This document shows, in pieces, positions 1 through 4,587 of a stretch of DNA of 5,912 bases; within the stretch, counting starts at the first letter, position 1, and each line of letters starts with the position of its first letter. The stretch comes from Candidatus Omnitrophota bacterium (GTDB lineage Bacteria > Omnitrophota > Gorgyraeia > Gorgyraeales > Gorgyraeaceae). A program made the position numbers and the translations under genes. Location of the stretch: positions 1 to 5,912 of the forward strand of contig JAHIUV010000227.1 in NCBI GenBank assembly GCA_018817035.1. The letters run 5' to 3'. The notes under the pieces were generated by a model. The model did no database searches. It saw only the letters and a program-made list of their open reading frames with translations, and had not been told where the DNA came from.

Positions 1-218
1 CTTCGGGACAAGCTCGAAGAATATTGTCCATGCCTTTGCTTGGAGTTAAATATTGTTCGAGCGAAGCGCGGACAAGCTAAAAGAATATTGTCCTTCGACA
101 GGCTCAAGACTTTGCTTGGAGTTAAATATTGTTCGAGCGAAGCGCGGACAAGCTAAAAGAATATTGTCCTTCGACAGGCTCAAGACTTTGCTTGGAGTTA
201 AATATTGTTCGAGCGAAG
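1..218. repeat. Tandem array of a 76-bp intergenic repeat (about 2.4 clean copies plus a degenerate leading copy)
   Basis: The string beginning TTTGCTTGGAGTTAAATATT recurs at 35, 111 and 187, an exact 76-bp period. Copies 35-110 and 111-186 are nearly identical; the third copy runs from 187 to 218 and then stops matching. Positions 1-34 are an older, shorter copy: 12 bases are missing between its GTCC and TTTGCTTGG parts. Each unit carries an inverted repeat GGACAA-12 nt-TTGTCC (6-29, 70-93, 146-169) that could fold as a small hairpin. AATATTGT occurs six times (20, 49, 84, 125, 160, 201). The period is not a multiple of three, so the array is unlikely to be coding. It lies downstream of the last gene of the minus-strand operon. 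The function is unknown; a REP/MITE-like intergenic repeat family is the likeliest class. Confidence 0.9.
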
Positions 219-234
219 TCCGCCAGAGGCGGAC
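218..234. repeat. Perfect short hairpin flanked by direct repeats
   Basis: GTCCGCC-AGA-GGCGGAC is a perfect 7-bp GC-rich stem with a 3-nt loop. It sits where the third 76-bp repeat copy breaks off, and it is bracketed by direct repeats CGAAGTC (214-220 and 234-240). In the direction of the operon (minus strand) no T-tract follows the stem, so it does not look like a standard intrinsic terminator. It could still act as a transcript-end stabiliser, or it could be the core of a small dispersed palindromic repeat. Confidence 0.7.
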
Positions 235-362
235 GAAGTCGAGAACCGTAATAAAATCTTTATCAAATAAAAGTCAGCAAACTATTTTACAATATCATCC
301 CACTCGAACAAATAAATCCACAATGCTTCGTTGACTCATAGAGGAATAACAATGCATAAGTT
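235..362. other. Non-coding stretch beyond the 3' end of the operon
   Basis: This is an AT-rich interval between the repeat and hairpin block and the stop codon of the Wzz-like gene. I see no RNA gene, no convincing reading frame and no clear stem followed by a T-run on either strand. Short frames starting near 307-352 lack homology-like features or a good ribosome binding site. The operon's terminator, if it is here, is not obvious. Confidence 0.5.
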
Positions 363-977
363 TTATTGTGATTTTAGTTTTCTTAAGTAATCCAAGAAAA
401 AGGCGTATACGCTTATCAACAAAAATGACAATAAGCCTGCCACAAACATTTTTCTTGGTGTCTGCCTTGATTCTCTGGTTCCGGGAATAGCCGGATCCAG
501 GATCTTTACCATGGGTTTTTTGGGCGTAATGTCTAACTCCATATTGATCTTATCAAGATTTAATACAGCGAAATTAGCTATTTTTTGTATAAGAACCGGG
601 TCTTGTCCGGTTACTTTGACTATGAATGTGCCTTTTATGTCAGCAGTGTCTATTTTATACCTGAATTTAGGCTTTTTATTAAGGCTAAACTGATCACTGA
701 TATCTTTTGACATACGCCTGCTATTAAGGAGCGGGGCGATAATGTCAGTGGAAGAACTGCCGCTAAGACCTGAGATGCCTAAAAACTTTCCTAAAGAACC
801 TTGAGTAGACGAGCCTTCATCTGTCGAAAGGAGCGTGACTGTCGAAACATACGTAACAGGCATCATCAAAGAAAAGCACATCGTGAAGAACATGGAAATG
901 ATCATCACAAGTATGATTTTCCTGCCCCATTTTTTATACATGTTTATGTAGTATAGAATGTTAAAGTCGTATTCCAT
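363..977 (-). CDS. Short Wzz/PCP-type polysaccharide co-polymerase (chain-length determinant) protein
   Basis: This 204-residue protein has the classic Wzz layout. A cytoplasmic N-terminus with a hydrophilic YKKWGRK stretch precedes a first membrane helix (about residues 21-40). A periplasmic region follows (about 41-177), and a second membrane helix (about 178-195) ends in a basic tail. Before the second helix is a proline-containing segment (DPAIPGT...QTPRK, 161-175), as is usual for polysaccharide co-polymerases. LLNSRRMSKDISDQFSL (83-99) fits the early periplasmic Wzz motif. The family controls polymer length by contacting the Wzy polymerase or, with a kinase, the Wza channel. The protein is short: the long periplasmic coiled coil of the roughly 330-residue enterobacterial proteins is missing, and no tyrosine-kinase domain is attached. 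The start is supported by AAGGAG five bases upstream. It follows the SLBB gene after 17 bp and is probably the last gene of the operon. Assignment is by motif and layout only. Confidence 0.82.
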   Translation of the reverse strand: MEYDFNILYYINMYKKWGRKIILVMIISMFFTMCFSLMMPVTYVSTVTLLSTDEGSSTQGSLGKFLGISGLSGSSSTDIIAPLLNSRRMSKDISDQFSLNKKPKFRYKIDTADIKGTFIVKVTGQDPVLIQKIANFAVLNLDKINMELDITPKKPMVKILDPAIPGTRESRQTPRKMFVAGLLSFLLISVYAFFLDYLRKLKSQ

Positions 978-982
978 ATTAG

Positions 983-988
983 CTCCTT
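983..988 (-). promoter_or_regulatory. Strong Shine-Dalgarno site of the Wzz-like gene
   Basis: Read on the minus strand, AAGGAG is followed by the 5-nt spacer CTAAT and then ATG at 977. It lies within the 17-bp gap after the SLBB gene's stop codon, consistent with co-transcription and independent re-initiation. Confidence 0.8.
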
Positions 989-994
989 TTTAAA

Positions 995-3826
995 TTAATC
1001 CAACGCCGCTATGATGCCTACTCCTATTGCTATGCGTGATAACATCTCAACTGTATCCCTTAATATCTGTCCGGGTGGTGTCCAGTATTTGAATTCCTGG
1101 GGGACTACTATGGTTGAGCCTTGGCTGACTGCCTTGGACATCATAAATTTACTGACAGCTTCACCGTTGGCCTTTATTATGTAAATACCTTTTCTGTCGG
1201 CGTGCTTTGTCAGACTGCCTGTTTTTCTTATGTAGTATTCCACGCCTTTACCGTATTCATAGGGGATAGACGCGGGATTATTTACACTGCCCATCACAGT
1301 AATAGCCGAAGGTGTCTGTGGGATATTTAACGCGTCGCCATCCTCGAGTAAAATATCATACTTAGTGCCTTTCATCGCGCCTACGGGCTTCATCTTTATT
1401 ACCATGCGGCCGTCCAATTCAACCGATGAAATATACTCGAGCATTTCTTTTCTCATGGACATGGACTCTGATAATAATCCCGTATCTAATGACGCGCCTG
1501 TCCGCAATAAAACCGACTGCTGTTCTTCCAGGATAGTCCTTTGTTCCCTCTCAAGAAAAGATTGTCTCATTTTTTCCTGAATTTCTTTTATACTTTTACG
1601 CGTAAATACCGTGCCGTCTAAGAATACCTCATCCGTAAAGCCTCCGGCTCTCTCTATTAAACTGCTGAGCCTCTCGCCTTTTCTTATGGAATATGTGCCC
1701 GGGAACCTTACCTCGCCTTTAACAGTAACTATGCTCCTCTCAGTAAGCTTAGGCTCTGATTTTACAAGAAGCGCGTCGCCTGAATGAAGCATAATATCTT
1801 TATCTATGAGGATATTAGAAGGAGAAACAGTTTTTATGCCTATCTCGCGCACAACAGGTTGTTCTCCCGGGATAATATGGAATAACTCACCGCCCCTTAC
1901 TATCTCGTCTGACTTTACGCCTCCTGCCCTGAATATAAGGTCAGTAATGGTCATTTCCGGGGTAAGCTCATATTTTCCCGGCCTGTTGACAGCGCCTTCG
2001 ATCTCCACAAAAGAAGGCGGGTTTATTTCGGATTCGGAATAAGTAAGCAGGATGTCCCACTCATCCAGTTCAATATCTTCTTTTTCATCTCCCATTTCTA
2101 TGGCTCCGAGATCAATGGGTATTATCTGCCGGGTCCTATCCTTAGTGACCCTGGCTATTTCAGCCCTTGACATGTAAGTGCCGGGTAAAAATCCTTTTGC
2201 CCTGTTTACCAGGTCGCTTACTGTCATGCCTTTTGCCAGGGCATAGTCTGCCGGGCGCTCTACGTTACCGATAACTGATACAAAATTATGCTTTAGCCTG
2301 ACGACCGGTGAGACCATGACCATGTCGCCGTTCTTCATATTGATATTATCAAGGGAGAATTTTCCCATATCAGAATGTTTTAGCTCTATGTCGACCATCA
2401 CGCGTCGTTCATTGTTTTCAATGCGTTCTACCTGGAGCCTCTGCAGGTCTCCTGTGGGAGTAACGCCTCCGGCAAAGTTAAGCAGGTCCTGTAAAGCTAT
2501 CTCGCTCTTTGTCTCGTATATGGCGGGGCGTTTTACATTGCCTGTAACAGCCACTACGTCTCCTATCGGCTGGACAAAAACAGTGTCTCCTGACTGGACC
2601 CTTGAACCTTCGGGCATTTTACCGTTCATCAACAGGTCGTAAAGATCCACTGCTTCTTCTTTTCCGTCGGAATGTATTATTTTTATCTTTCTTAATGTAC
2701 CGAGCCTGGTAGGGCCTCCGCATGCATAAAGCGCCTGGAAAACTGTTGACTGTGAAGGGATGTTATAAGAACCCGGTTTTTTTACCTCTCCCATTACGTA
2801 AACCTGTATAGCGCGCAGTTTACCCATGGAGACGTCGACTTTAAAATTAGTATAAAACTGATTTAACCTGTCTTTTATTTTATTCTCTGTTTCCTCAAAC
2901 TTAAGTCCCCATACGTAAAGCGGCCCTGCCTTGGGAAGCATGATCTTTCCCTCCCTATCCACCTCGACAGGCATGGTTTCCTGGACACTGCCCCAGATAT
3001 TTATGACCAGCGTGTCTCCCGGGCCGATGACATAATTAGGGCCTACTGGGACCACCGCTGTTTCAACGTCGGTATTGGAAGAAAACGTAGAACCTGAAGA
3101 AGGCATGAACGCTGTCTTGAGCATGCCTAATGTGGCCAGCGCTTCCGTTGATTTGCCGAGAATATTGGATTTTTGCTCTTCTTTTTTCTGCTTTTCTTCG
3201 TCGGAAATAAAGAACAGGTCATAGCCAAACTGTTTTAATTCTTTTGATACGCCGAAAGGTATGACCTTTGAAAAACTCGTCTCTATGGCTGAAGGTTCCT
3301 CTTGGAACAGGAAGCCCTTCATTAGCTTTCTTTCCTCTATCACATCGCCTTCGGGGAAGAACTCGTGCCCGTCGTAAGGGCAGGTTAGTTTCTGCCTGAG
3401 TTCGTACTGAGGCTGTTCTGTCATTTCTAATCCGGAAAAAGCAAGGTTCTGGGAAGGCGCCCTGGGAAGCGCCTTAACCTCTCTCTTCTTCTTTAAAAAC
3501 TCAGATAACGCTTTCTTGTCTTTTATATTAGCGAGATCATTATCTTCCGCCAATGTATCGTTATCTTCTTTTTCACCTAAGTCTTTAGATATTTCGTATT
3601 GTACCCAGTGCGAATGAGGGCTTTCTTTGCCGGGCATGTAATAAAACTCCATGCCGCAGCGCGGACAACGGGCCTTTTTATATGTTATGGCTTTATAATC
3701 CAGAGATTCGTCGATTTTGTTTTTCTTTTGGGAATATTCAGCCCCTTCGTAAGAAAAAAGATCAGACGGCAGGGCTGTGCCGGTCAAAAACACTAAACAC
3801 AACATTATAATCATCCTTTTAAACAT
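995..3826 (-). CDS. Large Wza-like outer-membrane polysaccharide export protein (PES domain plus six SLBB domains)
   Basis: From the chosen ATG at 3826 the protein has 943 residues. It opens with a secretion signal (MFKR, then hydrophobic residues to about 19). There is no lipobox cysteine, so unlike Wza it is probably not a lipoprotein. Residues 54-57 (CPRC), 71-73 (HSH) and 149-154 (CPYDGH) resemble a split zinc ribbon. The PES (Poly_export) domain spans about 265-339, starting YVIGPGDTLVINIWG. Six SLBB domains follow, each opening with a 'GxVxxPxxY'-like strand, at about 341-418, 425-506, 515-595, 606-688, 699-835 and 841-909. The fifth holds a charged helical insertion (about 742-800). 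A predicted amphipathic C-terminal helix (about 915-943) could span the outer membrane, as in Wza. Wza itself is about 380 residues with fewer SLBB modules, so this is a greatly extended relative. It should form the periplasmic and outer-membrane conduit for the polymer. An in-frame ATG at 3844 exists, but only 3826 has a good ribosome site and puts the signal peptide at the very N-terminus. Confidence 0.92.
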   Translation of the reverse strand: MFKRMIIMLCLVFLTGTALPSDLFSYEGAEYSQKKNKIDESLDYKAITYKKARCPRCGMEFYYMPGKESPHSHWVQYEISKDLGEKEDNDTLAEDNDLANIKDKKALSEFLKKKREVKALPRAPSQNLAFSGLEMTEQPQYELRQKLTCPYDGHEFFPEGDVIEERKLMKGFLFQEEPSAIETSFSKVIPFGVSKELKQFGYDLFFISDEEKQKKEEQKSNILGKSTEALATLGMLKTAFMPSSGSTFSSNTDVETAVVPVGPNYVIGPGDTLVINIWGSVQETMPVEVDREGKIMLPKAGPLYVWGLKFEETENKIKDRLNQFYTNFKVDVSMGKLRAIQVYVMGEVKKPGSYNIPSQSTVFQALYACGGPTRLGTLRKIKIIHSDGKEEAVDLYDLLMNGKMPEGSRVQSGDTVFVQPIGDVVAVTGNVKRPAIYETKSEIALQDLLNFAGGVTPTGDLQRLQVERIENNERRVMVDIELKHSDMGKFSLDNINMKNGDMVMVSPVVRLKHNFVSVIGNVERPADYALAKGMTVSDLVNRAKGFLPGTYMSRAEIARVTKDRTRQIIPIDLGAIEMGDEKEDIELDEWDILLTYSESEINPPSFVEIEGAVNRPGKYELTPEMTITDLIFRAGGVKSDEIVRGGELFHIIPGEQPVVREIGIKTVSPSNILIDKDIMLHSGDALLVKSEPKLTERSIVTVKGEVRFPGTYSIRKGERLSSLIERAGGFTDEVFLDGTVFTRKSIKEIQEKMRQSFLEREQRTILEEQQSVLLRTGASLDTGLLSESMSMRKEMLEYISSVELDGRMVIKMKPVGAMKGTKYDILLEDGDALNIPQTPSAITVMGSVNNPASIPYEYGKGVEYYIRKTGSLTKHADRKGIYIIKANGEAVSKFMMSKAVSQGSTIVVPQEFKYWTPPGQILRDTVEMLSRIAIGVGIIAALD

Positions 3827-4220
3827 GTGACCCTCCTTTAACATTCTTTTCGAATCTTTCCAAAAGTTTATAGTGGGTTAATTTAATCTTATCGTAGATC
3901 TTTAATGCCTGCTTTTCATCATAGATATGAGAAGTCTTATTTCTGTCCTCCAGCATGTCTATCCATGCATCACCGTCTTTATCATTGATAAGCTTTGACT
4001 TAAAAGCCTCTTTTATTACAACACGCGGCGTTTCCGCTTCAACGCCGTTAAATTTTAATATGGCCCTTGCCAATTTCCATGCCAGTTCAAATGTAAATTC
4101 AAATCTCTGTATTGTGCCGTCAACTATGATACTTCCTTTTGACAGGTCTTCGCTTAATGCCTGGGCAAGGCGTTCCATGGCCTTTTTAAAATCAGTATAA
4201 AGATTTTTAATCCTCTCCAT
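3819..4220 (-). CDS. hepT: HEPN-domain protein of the HI0074 family (probable HepT RNase toxin of an MntA-HepT pair)
   Basis: This is a 133-residue, mainly helical protein. It carries the HI0074-family ('nucleotidyltransferase substrate binding protein') signatures QRFEFTFELAWK at 38-49 and WIDMLEDRNKTSHIY at 86-100. The latter contains the HEPN ribonuclease motif RX4H (R93, H98), followed by Y100, giving RX4HXY. In the characterised MntA-HepT (type VII) systems HepT is an RNA-cleaving toxin, and its tyrosine in this motif is AMPylated by MntA to silence it. All three residues are present, so the toxin appears intact. The length is normal for the family. Its ATG overlaps the end of the MNT gene by 14 bp, with only a modest ribosome site (AAGGG, six bases upstream). 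Its own end overlaps the SLBB gene by 8 bp, and its last residues (KGGSHV) are encoded by the next gene's ribosome site. Toxicity here is inferred from the family, not shown. Confidence 0.9.
   Translation of the reverse strand: MERIKNLYTDFKKAMERLAQALSEDLSKGSIIVDGTIQRFEFTFELAWKLARAILKFNGVEAETPRVVIKEAFKSKLINDKDGDAWIDMLEDRNKTSHIYDEKQALKIYDKIKLTHYKLLERFEKNVKGGSHV
3831..3839 (-). promoter_or_regulatory. Shine-Dalgarno site that fixes the start of the SLBB gene
   Basis: AAAGGAGGG on the minus strand lies 4 nt before the ATG at 3826 and is embedded in the last codons of the HEPN gene (encoding its KGG residues). This is a near-perfect ribosome site, whereas the alternative ATG at 3844 has none, so translation is assigned to 3826. 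The resulting 8-bp overlap with the HEPN stop (ATGTTTAA) favours translational coupling. Confidence 0.85.
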
Positions 4221-4521
4221 AAATAACCCTTCCCTTTCTTAAAATATCATCTTTTAGTTTATCTTTGTCTATATTGTAAAAATTAAGCACGTCAAATTTT
4301 AGCGGTGTCTTTAAATTTTCCTCCAGGTCATTCTTTACCATATTTATATCTTTATCCGTCCATGCCCTGCCGAAAATGGCAATATCTATATCTGATGACG
4401 CTCGAAAATCAGTTCCTGTCCGTGAACCGAAAACCATTATCTTTTCCGGCTTCTTGTATTTTAATATCACGTCTATTATGTCGTCCAACAGGGATTTTTT
4501 TAACCCTTTAATCTTATCCAT
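4207..4521 (-). CDS. mntA: Minimal nucleotidyltransferase (MNT fold; probable MntA antitoxin of the HepT partner)
   Basis: This 104-residue protein has the pol-beta-type minimal nucleotidyltransferase motif: G32-S33, ten residues, then D44-I-D46 (GSX10DXD). A third acidic residue, D77, sits in the strand KFDVLNF. The three metal-binding aspartates are therefore present and the enzyme is probably active. In MntA-HepT pairs this enzyme transfers AMP from ATP onto the tyrosine of the HEPN toxin and so neutralises it. The gene immediately precedes its partner and overlaps it by 14 bp, the usual two-gene module. The ATG at 4521 is the only reasonable start, but its ribosome site is poor: the nearest GGAG is 12 bases upstream, while a better AGGAGG at 4552-4557 is about 30 bases away. 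By hand count the coding region is AT-rich (about 34% GC over 4241-4520) compared with samples of the SLBB gene. A housekeeping nucleotidyltransferase is unlikely given the size and partner. Confidence 0.92.
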   Translation of the reverse strand: MDKIKGLKKSLLDDIIDVILKYKKPEKIMVFGSRTGTDFRASSDIDIAIFGRAWTDKDINMVKNDLEENLKTPLKFDVLNFYNIDKDKLKDDILRKGRVIYGED

Positions 4522-4555
4522 ACCAGGTAATTTCTCCGAGCCAGCCTTATTCCTC

Positions 4556-4580
4556 CTGTTCGAGGCTTAGCCTCGAACAG
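4556..4580. repeat. Perfect 11-bp inverted repeat between the Wzi-family gene and the MNT gene
   Basis: CTGTTCGAGGC-TTA-GCCTCGAACAG is a perfect palindrome with a 3-nt loop, starting 7 bp after the Wzi-family stop codon. On the transcribed (minus) strand it would form a strong RNA hairpin. The following bases are GAGGAATAAGG rather than a T-run, so it is not a canonical intrinsic terminator. Plausible roles are a partial terminator or attenuator, an mRNA processing or stability element separating the Wzi and toxin-antitoxin cistrons, or an operator for the toxin-antitoxin pair. The sequence alone does not decide between them. Confidence 0.85.
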
Positions 4581-4587
4581 ATACTTA

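Noticed and set aside
1..218. CRISPR array
   Set aside because: The unit is 76 bp and repeats end to end with no unique spacers. No cas genes are in view.
53..334. A 93-codon plus-strand open frame across the repeat array
   Set aside because: It runs through the 76-bp repeats, whose period is not a multiple of three, so each copy is read in a different frame. There is no ribosome site and no domain-like sequence.
300..362. Short peptide frames on both strands beyond the Wzz-like stop codon
   Set aside because: The frames are about 12 to 20 codons, the minus-strand one has no ribosome site, and neither shows a recognisable feature.
2316..2642. A 108-codon plus-strand frame opposite the SLBB gene
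   Set aside because: It is a shadow of the minus-strand coding region, which carries clear SLBB motifs over the same bases.
3827..3844. Upstream ATG at 3844 as the start of the SLBB gene
   Set aside because: It lacks a ribosome site and would place six extra residues before the signal peptide. The ATG at 3826 has AAAGGAGGG at ideal spacing.
4556..4580. Rho-independent terminator after the Wzi-family gene
   Set aside because: The stem is perfect, but no T-run follows it on the minus strand (GAGGAATAAGG), and on the plus strand ATACTTATT is only weakly T-rich and no gene there needs terminating.
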